In this document: positions 8,481-17,039 of the stretch, in pieces | Layout of the letters: every line of letters begins with the position of its first letter | How positions within the stretch are numbered: position 1 is the first letter of the stretch | Made by a program: the position numbers and the translations under genes | NCBI GenBank assembly: GCA_045628945.1 | Contig: JAZQQG010000024.1 | Location: 52,399-116,398 of the forward strand | DNA from: RGIG4034 sp045628945 | GTDB lineage: Bacteria > Bacillota > Clostridia > Lachnospirales > Lachnospiraceae | Length of the DNA stretch: 64,000 nt | Reading direction: 5' to 3' | Notes under the pieces: model-generated | The model's database searches: none | What the model was told of the DNA's origin: nothing | What the model saw: only the letters and a program-made list of their open reading frames with translations

Positions 8481-9929
8481 ATGAAGATGAACCAAGACGA
8501 CATCCAGAAGATTCTTGACACCGGCATTGCCTTGTCCAAAGAAAAAGACCGCAATCTCCTGTTCGACCGAATTCTAGACTGCAGTATGGACATTGCCGAT
8601 TGCGATGGCGGTACGCTCTATATCGTAAGCCGCGACGCCCTCGAGTTCAAGGTAATGAAAACCGTGTCCTTAGGAATCGACCGTGGCAAGAACGGCGAGA
8701 AGATTGACCTTCCTCCCGTCCCCCTCAAAAAAGAAAATATCTGCGCCTACTCCGTCATCTGCAAGAAGTCGGTGAATATTCCGAACGTATACGAAAGTGA
8801 CCTGTTCGATTTCTCCGGTCCCCGACGCTACGACAGTATGACCGGATATCATACACAGTCTATGTTAACGATTCCTCTTTTAAATCAGGAGGAGGAAGCG
8901 GTCGGTGTTCTCCAGTTGTTAAACGCTGCCGATAAGGAAGGCAATATCATTCCCTTCGATCCCGAGATTGAACATGTGTTACTCTCCCTTGCTTCCCAGG
9001 CCGCCATTGCGGTTGCCAACATCAATTACATGAACGAAATCAAGGAGCAGATGTGGTCCTTTACCGAGGCGATGGCGGAAGCCGTTGATAAACGAACGCC
9101 CTACAATGCGACGCATATGCGTAAGGTTGCCGAATATGTCGGCCTCATCGCCGATAAGATTAATGAGAAGCATATTGTAGACGAGGACCCCGATTACTTC
9201 AGTCCGAACCGCAAGGAACAACTGGTAATGGCTGCTCTTTTACATGACATCGGTAAAATGATTACTCCTCTGGAGGTTATGAATAAAGCAACCCGATTGG
9301 AGAATGATATTTCCGCAATCGAGATGAAGTTTGCAGGGCTCCTCGACAAGGCTCGTATTCAGTACCTGGAAGGTCGTACCACCGAGGAAGAATACAACAA
9401 TAAGGTTACCGAATTGCAGGATGCTCTGGCTCTTACCCTGGAGGTAAACCGCTCCGAGTTTCTAGACGACGATCACGAAGCTCGCCTCCTGGCAATTCTG
9501 GATGGAGCATTCACGGACGGCGATCTCACCATTCCGTACTTTACAGAAGCTCAGAAGAACTGTCTCTCCATCAAGCGAGGAACCTTAACCGCCGAGGAAC
9601 GTAAGATTATGGAAGATCATGTTGTCATGACGGCGCAGATCTTGGACAAGGTTCACTTCAATTCCTTCTACGCCAATGTTCCTCAATGGGCCGGCTGGCA
9701 TCACGAGTTCTTAAACGGCACCGGTTATCCGAACCATTTAACTGCCGAGAACCTTCCAATCGAAGCCCGCATCCTCGCCGTAGCTGACATCTGTGACGCC
9801 CTCTTGGCATCCGACCGTCCCTACAAGAAGCCGAAGCCGAAGGAAGTTGCCTTCAAGATTATGGAAAGTATGGTCGAGGAAGGCAAACTGGAAGCAAAAT
9901 ATGTGGCCTATCTGAAGGAATGCATCTAA
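8481..9929 (+). CDS. GAF / HD-GYP cyclic di-GMP phosphodiesterase
   Basis: A 482-aa soluble protein: an N-terminal GAF sensor domain (about residues 10-178) and a C-terminal HD-GYP domain (about 195-475). Key residues include THMRKV (His212), the HD pair LLHDIGK (255-256), EDH (380), the HH pair WAGWHHE (407-408) and NGTGYP (GYP at 415-417). HD-GYP enzymes split cyclic di-GMP with a bound metal pair. Between the HD motif and the rest of the domain there is an extra helical segment of roughly 90 residues (about 272-362). It sits 75 bp behind a diguanylate cyclase gene and ends at a hairpin of the GGTGTGA type. Confidence 0.9.
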   Translation: MKMNQDDIQKILDTGIALSKEKDRNLLFDRILDCSMDIADCDGGTLYIVSRDALEFKVMKTVSLGIDRGKNGEKIDLPPVPLKKENICAYSVICKKSVNIPNVYESDLFDFSGPRRYDSMTGYHTQSMLTIPLLNQEEEAVGVLQLLNAADKEGNIIPFDPEIEHVLLSLASQAAIAVANINYMNEIKEQMWSFTEAMAEAVDKRTPYNATHMRKVAEYVGLIADKINEKHIVDEDPDYFSPNRKEQLVMAALLHDIGKMITPLEVMNKATRLENDISAIEMKFAGLLDKARIQYLEGRTTEEEYNNKVTELQDALALTLEVNRSEFLDDDHEARLLAILDGAFTDGDLTIPYFTEAQKNCLSIKRGTLTAEERKIMEDHVVMTAQILDKVHFNSFYANVPQWAGWHHEFLNGTGYPNHLTAENLPIEARILAVADICDALLASDRPYKKPKPKEVAFKIMESMVEEGKLEAKYVAYLKECI

Positions 9930-9957
9930 GGTAGCTTTTGTGTTATGTAAACCATTC

Positions 9958-9993
9958 TGGTGTGAATTCCTTGCTTCCAAGCAATTCGCACCA
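9958..9993. repeat. GGTGTGA-type hairpin A1
   Basis: Arms TGGTGTGAATT (9958-9968) and AATTCGCACCA (9983-9993) pair over 11 bp with one G-U, and an inner CTTG/CAAG helix continues the stem. It begins 28 nt after the HD-GYP stop and is followed by TAAAATTGTCTTTTT, so it can act as the terminator of that transcript. First of three similar hairpins in this gap. Confidence 0.7.
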
Positions 9994-10010
9994 TAAAATT
10001 GTCTTTTTCA

Positions 10011-10046
10011 TGGTGCGAAATGTCTGCTTTGCTTCCTGTCGCACCA
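10011..10046. repeat. GGTGTGA-type hairpin A2
   Basis: Arms TGGTGCGA (10011-10018) and TCGCACCA (10039-10046) pair perfectly over 8 bp around a poorly paired 20-nt interior. Second copy in the gap between the HD-GYP gene and folA. Confidence 0.6.
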
Positions 10047-10082
10047 AATCTTGGAGAATTCAGCACACTTATGCAACAAAAT

Positions 10083-10118
10083 TGGTGGGAATCGAGAAAA
10101 AACTCTCAATTCCCACCA
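10083..10118. repeat. GGTGTGA-type hairpin A3
   Basis: Arms TGGTGGGAAT (10083-10092) and ATTCCCACCA (10109-10118) pair perfectly over 10 bp, with a short inner GAG/CTC helix around an A-run. It lies between the convergent ends of the HD-GYP gene and folA and may terminate transcription from either side. The gap 9930-10184 holds these three hairpins and nothing else that I can support. Confidence 0.6.
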
Positions 10119-10184
10119 GTTTAAGTCTGACTCTATTCTTTATGCCGGCCATCTTCCGGCTATCTCGATTCTATGTGCTTGTCT

Positions 10185-10676
10185 CTATTTCTTTCTTACA
10201 TAGGTATTGAAATTGAATTCGATATCGAAATAGGTCTGCTCTTCTCCCTCTTCGACAAGTTCCCAATCCGGATCCTCATCCAGATTCGGGAAATAAGCAT
10301 CCGACTCATACTTGCGGGCTAACTTCGTTACGATGGCAGTATCACACAACGGTACGAACTGCTTATATACACTATCGCCTCCGATGATGTAGATGTCATC
10401 AGTATCGTACTTTTTTAACTCCTCCATCAATTCCTCGGTGGAATGTACAATAATCGCATCACCGGCCTTATAGTTACGGTCAGAGGTCAGGATAATATTG
10501 GTACGATTCTTGAGAGGCTGCTTCTGAGGAAAGGTCTCGAGAGTCTTACGACCCAAGACGATTACCTTACCCGTGGTATAGGCTCTGAAGTTCTTCTGGT
10601 CACTGGGAATGGATACCAGTAAGCTTCCCTTGTTGCCGATTGCCCAATTCTCATCTACTGCTACAATTGCTTTCAT
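10185..10676 (-). CDS. folA: Dihydrofolate reductase
   Basis: A 163-aa DHFR of normal length. It begins MKAIVAVDENWAIGNKGSLLVSIPSDQKNF, where WAIG and the acidic Asp of PSDQKNF are the substrate-binding region; GKVIVLGRKTLETFP and IIGGDSVYKQF are the NADPH-binding loops. It reduces dihydrofolate to tetrahydrofolate with NADPH. The gene follows thyA on the same strand after 66 bp, the usual pairing because thymidylate synthase makes the dihydrofolate that DHFR recycles. Confidence 0.95.
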   Translation of the reverse strand: MKAIVAVDENWAIGNKGSLLVSIPSDQKNFRAYTTGKVIVLGRKTLETFPQKQPLKNRTNIILTSDRNYKAGDAIIVHSTEELMEELKKYDTDDIYIIGGDSVYKQFVPLCDTAIVTKLARKYESDAYFPNLDEDPDWELVEEGEEQTYFDIEFNFNTYVRKK

Positions 10677-10742
10677 ATCATCTCCTCGGGCTAAGCCCGC
10701 CCTTTCCTAAAAAGATTATCGCCACACAGGCGTCGTTATTCA

Positions 10743-11591
10743 CTATATTGCGATCGGAATATCCTTAATCTGCTCTCCGGTTACGTAATTCTCCACCGAT
10801 ACATCGTCTCTGGTAAACTGATAGAAATCCTTTACATCCGGATTCAGACGGAAGGTCGGCGCGTCATAGGTCGGTCTCGCAATCAGTTCCTTGATAATCG
10901 GAATATGACGGTCATAGATATGAGCATCTGCAATGACATGAACCAATTCACCAACCTTCATATCACAGGTCTGCGCCAACATATGAAGGAGTACCGAATA
11001 CTGCACCACATTCCAGTTGTTGGCCGCTAACACATCCTGCGAACGCTGATTCAGAATACCGTTCAAGGTCAGCTTATCATCTCCCGGCTTCTGCGTTACA
11101 TTGAAGGTCATACTGTAGGCACAAGGATACAGATTCATCTCATGAAGATCCTGATGCACATAGATATTCGTCATGATGCGACGGCTGAAAGGATTATTCT
11201 TCAGATCGTAGATAACTCGGTCAACCTGATCCATCATACCTTCCTTATACTGATGTTTTACGCCCAGCTGATAGCCGTAAGCCTTACCGATGGAACCGTT
11301 CTCATCGGCCCATTCATCCCAGATATGGCTGTGAAGATCGTGAATATTATTGGACTTCTGCTGCCAGATCCAAAGCATCTCATCCGTGGCGCTCTTCAAT
11401 GCCGTCTTACGTAGGGTAATCAAAGGAAATTCCTTCGACAGGTCATATCGATTCACAACGCCGAACTTCTTGATGGTATAGGCCGGAGTACCGTCCTCCC
11501 AGTGGGGACGAACCTTTTCCCCTTCCGTACTGGTTCCGTTCTCCAGAATATCCTTACACATATTAATAAAAATTGTATCTGCGTAACTCAT
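10743..11591 (-). CDS. thyA: Thymidylate synthase
   Basis: A 282-aa classical ThyA, which methylates dUMP with 5,10-methylene-THF to give dTMP and dihydrofolate. Visible family signatures: the catalytic Cys in NLYPCAYSMTFNVTQ (residue about 158), RSQDVLAANNWNVVQYSVLLHMLAQ (dUMP and folate contacts) and HVIADAHIYDRH near the C-terminus. The sequence around the dUMP site is somewhat divergent from E. coli ThyA. An AGAGG motif precedes the ATG at 11591. It lies upstream of folA and 27 bp downstream of the beta-CASP nuclease gene, all on the minus strand. Confidence 0.93.
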   Translation of the reverse strand: MSYADTIFINMCKDILENGTSTEGEKVRPHWEDGTPAYTIKKFGVVNRYDLSKEFPLITLRKTALKSATDEMLWIWQQKSNNIHDLHSHIWDEWADENGSIGKAYGYQLGVKHQYKEGMMDQVDRVIYDLKNNPFSRRIMTNIYVHQDLHEMNLYPCAYSMTFNVTQKPGDDKLTLNGILNQRSQDVLAANNWNVVQYSVLLHMLAQTCDMKVGELVHVIADAHIYDRHIPIIKELIARPTYDAPTFRLNPDVKDFYQFTRDDVSVENYVTGEQIKDIPIAI

Positions 11592-11618
11592 TTTATATAC
11601 CTCTTTAGTTTACATAAC

Positions 11619-13217
11619 TTATCTATCCCACTTATCACACAGCGAGTTGATCTGGTCAGCAAACTTCGCCAGATCCTTGTTGGTACCGCCTTCGTTGTGT
11701 CGGATAACGGCAATCAGGCGCTGTCCCGCAGCCAGAAGTCTCGAGAAGACATCGTTCACGCCGCGAACCTTTTTCTTGACGGGAATCGGCGTACTCTCGT
11801 ACTCCACCGCACCACTGATCAAATCAACGCGTGTACCGCTGTACGGTGCATATGCATCCAGCTTCAATTCCTCACGAAGGAAGTTGGCAAAAGAAGAACA
11901 TACCGTATCTTCCCCATGCACCACAAATACTCTTCTCGGGATCTGTGTAAAGCCCTGAATCCATTCCGTCAATCCGTTCTTGTCGGCATGTCCGCTCAAG
12001 CCCTCAATCGAGGTAATATTGGCACGAACTTCTACGGTCTCGCCGAAGAGCTTTACCTCAGGGGCTCCGTCAATCAACGCACGCCCCAGGGTTCCGATTG
12101 CCTGATATCCCACAAAGAGAATCGTACATTCCGGACGCCACAGATTATGCTTCAGATGATGGCGAATACGTCCCGCCTCGCACATACCGGAGGCCGAGAG
12201 AATGACCTTCGGCTCATCGTTGAAGTTAATCAGCTTGGACTCGTCACTCGTGATGGCCAAAGACAATCCCGGGAACGTAAGCGGGTTGATTCCCTGCTTA
12301 ACCAAGGCAAGCGCCGCATCATCGAAGCAATCCATCTTGTTCTTCTGGAAAATTCCGGTGGCCTCCACCGCAAGCGGGCTGTCCACATAGACCTTGAAAT
12401 CCTCATGCCCCTCTACCAGTCTCTGCTGCTTAATCTGGCGAAGGAAATAGAGCATTTCCTGGGTTCGTCCCACCGCAAAAGAGGGAATCACCACATTGCC
12501 GCCCTTGTCAAAAGTCTCCTTCAAAACCTTCGTAAGGGAAGCCACATAATCCGGACGCTCCTTTGAATGAAGTCGATCCCCGTACGTGGATTCCATTACC
12601 ACGAAATCCGCTTCCTCCGTCTTTGCGGGATTGCGAAGCAGCGGCTGATTATTATTACCGATATCTCCGGAAAAGACAATCTTGCGTTCTGTTCCGTTCT
12701 CTTTTAACCAAACCTCAATGCTGGCGCTACCGAGCAGATGACCGATATCGGTAAAGCGAATCCGAATATTCTCATCCACCTCGATGACGGTATCGTATTC
12801 GCACGGTACCAGCCTGCGAATTGCGCCATCCGCATCCTCCATGGTATAGAGAGGCTCTGCCGCCTGAATCTGTGAATTACGTTTCGCTTTACGGCCTCGC
12901 CATTCTGCTTCCTGCATCTGGATGTGTGCGCAATCACGAAGCATGATGCTGCACAGATCCGCGGTTGCCACGGTCGTGAAAATCTGTCCGCGGAAGCCTC
13001 TTGCATACAGAAGCGGAAGCATTCCGGAATGGTCCACATGCGCATGCGTCAAGAGCACATAATCCACCTGACACTCATCCACGGGAAGCGGCGCGTTTTC
13101 AAATACATTGACGCCTTGCTCCATTCCGTAGTCCACCAGAATTGTTTTTTTACCGACCTGAAGGCAGTGACAACTGCCGGTAACCTCATGGTCGGCCCCC
13201 ACAAAAGTAAGCTTCAT
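11619..13217 (-). CDS. MBL-fold beta-CASP ribonuclease-like protein
   Basis: A 532-aa metallo-beta-lactamase-fold protein of the beta-CASP type that includes CPSF73/YSH1-like RNA nucleases. The metal motif HAHVDH is at 58-63; SGDIGNNNQPLL (about residue 178), ILSASGMCEAGRIRHHL (about 340) and GLSGHADKNGL (about 405) are further signatures of the beta-CASP domain. The C-terminal domain is about 70 residues. It probably cleaves RNA in the cytoplasm, but the substrate cannot be read from the sequence. It is distinct from RNase J in lacking the long C-terminal region. It precedes thyA-folA in the same direction. Confidence 0.85.
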   Translation of the reverse strand: MKLTFVGADHEVTGSCHCLQVGKKTILVDYGMEQGVNVFENAPLPVDECQVDYVLLTHAHVDHSGMLPLLYARGFRGQIFTTVATADLCSIMLRDCAHIQMQEAEWRGRKAKRNSQIQAAEPLYTMEDADGAIRRLVPCEYDTVIEVDENIRIRFTDIGHLLGSASIEVWLKENGTERKIVFSGDIGNNNQPLLRNPAKTEEADFVVMESTYGDRLHSKERPDYVASLTKVLKETFDKGGNVVIPSFAVGRTQEMLYFLRQIKQQRLVEGHEDFKVYVDSPLAVEATGIFQKNKMDCFDDAALALVKQGINPLTFPGLSLAITSDESKLINFNDEPKVILSASGMCEAGRIRHHLKHNLWRPECTILFVGYQAIGTLGRALIDGAPEVKLFGETVEVRANITSIEGLSGHADKNGLTEWIQGFTQIPRRVFVVHGEDTVCSSFANFLREELKLDAYAPYSGTRVDLISGAVEYESTPIPVKKKVRGVNDVFSRLLAAGQRLIAVIRHNEGGTNKDLAKFADQINSLCDKWDR

Positions 13218-13271
13218 CTTTTCCCTCCTTACCGTGCTGTCAGGCCCCCATTGCCCGGCAACACTTCCATG

Positions 13272-14078
13272 TTAAACAGGTACATAGAAACAGATCAAAC
13301 GTACAATGACATACAAGATGCCCAAGTGTACGGGATAAAAGGCATAAAAGAAATATTTCGGTTGTTTTCCCCGTTGTCCGTTATAGCAAAGGAGCACAAG
13401 GAATCCGAGAATTCCACCGGGATCACACGCGGCAATCCCGATAAAGCCGGCTACCAAAGAAGCAATGTAGCTGTAGCGAAAAAGATAAATCAATACGATA
13501 CTGAGAACGCCGAACGCATTGTAATCGGTCATCATGAGATATGCCGCACCGCAAGGAAGTGCAATCCCCAAAAGGGTCAGGACAATGCGAAGGACGTTCT
13601 GCTCGACAAATTTCTTATTCACATAATCGATGCCCATGATGGCAAGAAGGCCAAAGAGCAGGGTAAACATGACATTCGAAGATCGATAGGGATAGGCCGT
13701 CAGATCAAAGGTCGGTCGCATCGGGTGTTCTACGCCGAAGCTGAAAAACAGCAGATCAAAGGGAATCTCCGACAAAAGAGCAAAGAGAAAAAGCTTTATA
13801 GCATATCTCTTCACATTTCGTGTGTGCAAAAACCCTTCTACCAACAGATAACAGTAAATCGGAAAAGCAATCCGGCCGATGATTCGCAACACATAATAGA
13901 CATTCACCAGCCACCGATCGGTTTCCACCGTACAGTATCCGTAGAGAAACAGACTGTTAATCAGTCCCAAACCGATATGATCCATCAGCATCGTGATGAC
14001 GGCAATCCACTTCAGTGCCGCTCCGCTAAGCCTGGGAAACGGTGCAGTCGGGCTATTCACCTGCGTATACAAAGACAT
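13272..14078 (-). CDS. TraX-like membrane protein
   Basis: A 268-aa integral membrane protein with about seven to eight hydrophobic segments. The N-terminal stretch LSGAALKWIAVITMLMDHIGLGL matches the signature of the TraX family (acyltransferase-like; named for F-pilin acetylation but common in Firmicutes away from conjugation genes). Its job here is unknown. The ATG at 14078 is preferred over the TTG at 14081. The closest Shine-Dalgarno-like run (GGGGTG) is inside the 3' arm of the terminator hairpin that follows degV, so expression may depend on read-through or on that structure. Confidence 0.8.
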   Translation of the reverse strand: MSLYTQVNSPTAPFPRLSGAALKWIAVITMLMDHIGLGLINSLFLYGYCTVETDRWLVNVYYVLRIIGRIAFPIYCYLLVEGFLHTRNVKRYAIKLFLFALLSEIPFDLLFFSFGVEHPMRPTFDLTAYPYRSSNVMFTLLFGLLAIMGIDYVNKKFVEQNVLRIVLTLLGIALPCGAAYLMMTDYNAFGVLSIVLIYLFRYSYIASLVAGFIGIAACDPGGILGFLVLLCYNGQRGKQPKYFFYAFYPVHLGILYVIVRLICFYVPV

Positions 14079-14083
14079 CAAAA

Positions 14084-14140
14084 AAGCACCCCGTTATGGT
14101 ATGACTTACACAATAAAATCATACCATAAAATGGGTGCTT
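14084..14140 (-). terminator. Long terminator between degV and traX-like genes
   Basis: On the minus strand AAGCACCC pairs with GGGTGCTT and TTATGGTATGA with TCATACCATAA, giving a nearly 20-bp stem followed directly by TTTTTT. It lies 55 nt after the DegV stop codon and abuts the TraX-like start. Confidence 0.8.
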
Positions 14141-14195
14141 ATACAATCCATTGAACGAAGTGTCCTCCAGGATTCTTCTCTTCAAATTCTGCGGA

Positions 14196-15083
14196 TTAGT
14201 CTACTCTCTCATCGCCCCAGAAGAACAATGCCAGAGTACCGGAACCGGTATGGCTTCCGATAACGGTTCCGATGGAATTAATCAGAACCTTCCCCTTCAT
14301 CTTCGTAAACTTCTGCTCAATCAGATCCGCTACCGCCGTTGCGTCCTCCATACAAGCCGCGTTGGAGATAAATACCTTCTTATCGTAGTCCAGACCGTTC
14401 TCGCAATGCTCTTCCATCAGCTCAACCACACGCTCAATGGCCTTCTTACGGGTACGAACCTTTTCACGGGATACAAGCTTACCTTCAAAGCTTACATTCA
14501 ATACCGGGCAAATCTTCAAAACCGTACCGATCAGACCGGAAGCCTTGGAAATACGGCCGCCGCGAACGAAGGTGCTTAAGTCGGTGGAATAGAACCAGTG
14601 GTGTACACGAAGCTTATTCTTTTCCGCATATTCGCAGAGCTCTTCATAACCCATACCCTCTGCCTTCAGGTCAGCAATCGTATCTACAAAAAGACCATAA
14701 CCGGACGAAGCCGCCAGGGAATCCACAACGGTAATCTTACGCTCGGGGAACTTCTCCAAAAGCTCGTCTCTGGCAATATTTGCGGAATTATAGGAACCGC
14801 TCAGTCCCGAAGAAAACGCCAGGTGCAAGATGTCCTTGCCTTCCTCCAGAATCGGGGTAAATGCAGTAATATAGTCCTCAACATTTACCTGAGAAGTCTT
14901 GGAAATGGAACCGGCATCCAGTTTCTTGTAAAATTCATCAAAAGGCATGGTCTTACCGAGATCGTCGGGGTAATCCACACCGTCTAAATTATAGGTAAAA
15001 AACAAACACTTCACTCCGATACGATCGAAATGCTCCTGAGAAAGATCTGCCGTCGAGCAGGCGGTAATAACGAAGTCGCTCAT
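14196..15083 (-). CDS. DegV family protein
   Basis: A 295-aa DegV-fold protein of typical length. DegV proteins bind fatty acids; in Firmicutes some act as FakB subunits that present fatty acids to the kinase FakA. Features include FVITACSTADLSQEHF at the N-terminus, ISKTSQVNVEDY, and LAFSSGLSGSYNSANIA, the lipid-headgroup loop (about residues 82-98). The ATG at 15083 was chosen because AAAGGAA lies about 6 nt before it; a longer frame would start at 15116 but lacks support. No fakA gene is seen in the window. Confidence 0.88.
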   Translation of the reverse strand: MSDFVITACSTADLSQEHFDRIGVKCLFFTYNLDGVDYPDDLGKTMPFDEFYKKLDAGSISKTSQVNVEDYITAFTPILEEGKDILHLAFSSGLSGSYNSANIARDELLEKFPERKITVVDSLAASSGYGLFVDTIADLKAEGMGYEELCEYAEKNKLRVHHWFYSTDLSTFVRGGRISKASGLIGTVLKICPVLNVSFEGKLVSREKVRTRKKAIERVVELMEEHCENGLDYDKKVFISNAACMEDATAVADLIEQKFTKMKGKVLINSIGTVIGSHTGSGTLALFFWGDERVD

Positions 15084-15228
15084 AGTTGTTCCTTTCATAT
15101 TCAGAATCCGTGGCACACAAGTGGCCCACGTACTCCATATTATCTAATATAGTTTCTATTACTATGTTACGTATTGCAAAGAATTCTGTCAAGGACTTTT
15201 ACTCCCCTGCCACGTTCCGACAAAAGGA

Positions 15229-15254
15229 AACCCCGAGGCCTACGCCTCGAGGTT
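15229..15254 (-). terminator. Terminator of the CarD gene with the stop codon in its loop
   Basis: On the minus strand AACCTCGAGGC pairs with GCCTCGGGGTT (11 bp, one G-U) around a four-base loop that contains the TAG stop of the CarD gene; TTTCCTTTTG follows. The last codons of the gene are therefore part of the terminator. Confidence 0.75.
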
Positions 15255-15746
15255 CAGATGTTGTAATATTTGAGCTTTGATAATATCCCTCGGAAGATCC
15301 ATTGCAATGGATAACTCCCCGTACAGGCACTCTTCGCCCAATTTAAAGTACTTATCATCGCTGGCGGTAACCTTCTTGCCGACAGCCAGTCGTTCACGTC
15401 TTCTGCGCCCTAAAAGAATCAGGAGCGAAATCACGCGGTTTAAGTCTCCGGAACGAAGCATCTCACGATAGATTTCTTCACGACGCTTCTCATCATCCAC
15501 CACCAACGGTGTCAGATTCGGCACGCCGTCAATTAACAGCTCGGCCTCCTCCTTCGTGAGTAAGGGACGCATCAGCACCTTCGTGCCCTCGGTAGGCGTA
15601 TAGATCACGCTACCACGTACATAGAACGGAGCAAGGGTATAGTAATCCACATCCTCCGGAAAACCGGGCTTGGAAAGCTTCCCGATTGCTTCCACCTTGC
15701 ATACTCCTGTTGTTCCGTAAATTACATAATCGCCGATTGCGAACAT
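15240..15746 (-). CDS. CarD family transcriptional regulator
   Basis: A 168-aa CarD/CdnL-type protein. The N-terminal RNA-polymerase-interacting domain is recognised by FAIGDYVIYGTTGVCKVEAIGK, typical of the CarD/TRCF module, followed by PVR-like VLMRPLLTKEEAE. The helical C-terminal half has a basic stretch (GRRRRERLAVGKK, about residues 113-125) suited to DNA contact near the promoter -10 region. CarD proteins stabilise open promoter complexes; the targets here are unknown. The gene stands alone on the minus strand, 68 bp downstream of the purine gene run, with its own terminator. Confidence 0.88.
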   Translation of the reverse strand: MFAIGDYVIYGTTGVCKVEAIGKLSKPGFPEDVDYYTLAPFYVRGSVIYTPTEGTKVLMRPLLTKEEAELLIDGVPNLTPLVVDDEKRREEIYREMLRSGDLNRVISLLILLGRRRRERLAVGKKVTASDDKYFKLGEECLYGELSIAMDLPRDIIKAQILQHLNLEA

Positions 15747-15814
15747 TGCTCCTCCTTCTATGATTCCCCACCTATTAGTGTACCAAAAAAAGAAGGAAAA
15801 TGTAAGTACTTTTT

Positions 15815-16993
15815 TTAGTGATGGAACAGTCTTACCCCGTTAAATACCATTGCCATTCCGTACTTGTTGCAGCAATCGATTACCGCATCATCACGAACGG
15901 ATCCGCCGGGCTGAACGATGTACTTTACGCCGCTCTTCTTTGCACGCTCCACATTGTCGCTGAAGGGGAAGAATGCGTCAGAACCAAGCACAGCACCATC
16001 CATCTGGGACAGCCATGCTTTTTTCTCTTCTACGGTAAAGACCTCAGGCTTCTCGGTAAATACTCTCTGCCAAGCGCCCTCTGCAAGAACGTCCATGTAT
16101 TCATCGCCGATGTAATTGTCAATGGCATTGTCTCTGTCGGCACGACCGATGGTAGGAAGGAAAGGAAGATTCATTACCTTCGGGCACTGACGTAAGAGCC
16201 AGTTGTCTGCCTTGCTGCCGGCAAGTCTGGTACAGTGTACACGGGACTGCTGTCCGGCACCGATACCGATTGCCTGACCGTCCTTCACGTAGCAAACGGA
16301 GTTGGACTGGGTATACTTTAAGGTGATCAGTGCGATTAACATGTCACGCTTTGCAGACTCCGGAATCTCCTTGTTCTCGGTTACTACATTGGTAAGCAGA
16401 TCGTAGTTGATGGGAATCTCGTTTCTTCCCTGCTCAAAGGTGATACCGAATACTTCCTTGTGCTCAATGGGAGCCGGCTTGTAGGAAGGATCGATCTGAA
16501 TGATGTTGTAGGCACCCTTCTTCTTTTCTTTTAACATTGCAAGGGCCTCCGGCTCGAAACCGGGAGCGATTACACCGTCGGAAACCTCTCTCTTAATAAT
16601 CTTTGCGGTTGCAACATCACATACGTCACTTAATGCGATGAAGTCACCAAAAGAGGACATACGGTCAGCACCGCGGGCTCTGGCATAAGCACAGGCCAAG
16701 GGGCTTAATTCTCCCAGATCGTCTACCCAGTAGATCTTTGCCAGGGTATCGGTTAAGGGAAGTCCTACTGCGGCACCTGCGGGAGATACGTGCTTGAAGG
16801 AGGTTGCTGCGGGAAGACCGGTAGCTTCCTTCAGTTCCTTCACAAGCTGCCAGCCGTTGAAGGCATCCAGAAAATTGATATATCCGGGACGACCGTTTAA
16901 AATCTCCACGGGAAGGTCCTTGCCGCCGTCTACATAGATCTTGGCAGGCTTCTGATTCGGGTTACATCCATACTTTAATTCGAATTCTTTCAT
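15815..16993 (-). CDS. purH: AICAR transformylase, stand-alone (C-terminal half of PurH)
   Basis: A 392-aa protein that holds only the AICAR formyltransferase domain. Signatures are KYGCNPNQKPA at the N-terminus, TSFKHVSPAGAA (about residues 64-75, with the catalytic Lys-His pair), RADRMSSFGDFIALSD, YTQSNSVCYVKDGQAIGIGAGQQSR and the C-terminal IVQPGGSVRDD. It transfers the formyl group of 10-formyl-THF to AICAR (ZMP), giving FAICAR. The methylglyoxal-synthase-like IMP cyclohydrolase domain found at the N-terminus of usual bacterial PurH is absent; that step is supplied by the neighbouring PurO gene, 46 bp upstream, and both lie behind a ZTP riboswitch. Confidence 0.92.
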   Translation of the reverse strand: MKEFELKYGCNPNQKPAKIYVDGGKDLPVEILNGRPGYINFLDAFNGWQLVKELKEATGLPAATSFKHVSPAGAAVGLPLTDTLAKIYWVDDLGELSPLACAYARARGADRMSSFGDFIALSDVCDVATAKIIKREVSDGVIAPGFEPEALAMLKEKKKGAYNIIQIDPSYKPAPIEHKEVFGITFEQGRNEIPINYDLLTNVVTENKEIPESAKRDMLIALITLKYTQSNSVCYVKDGQAIGIGAGQQSRVHCTRLAGSKADNWLLRQCPKVMNLPFLPTIGRADRDNAIDNYIGDEYMDVLAEGAWQRVFTEKPEVFTVEEKKAWLSQMDGAVLGSDAFFPFSDNVERAKKSGVKYIVQPGGSVRDDAVIDCCNKYGMAMVFNGVRLFHH

Positions 16994-17039
16994 GAGTGGG
17001 TCCTTTCTTCTATTCGGGGTTCGAAACAGAGTGTTCTGT

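Noticed and set aside
11502..12566. Plus-strand frame of 354 codons
   Set aside because: Lies opposite thyA and the beta-CASP gene; composition and lack of a ribosome binding site mark it as a shadow.
12924..14129. Plus-strand frame of 401 codons
   Set aside because: Antisense to the beta-CASP and TraX-like genes, with His/Arg/Gln-rich composition typical of shadow frames and no family features.
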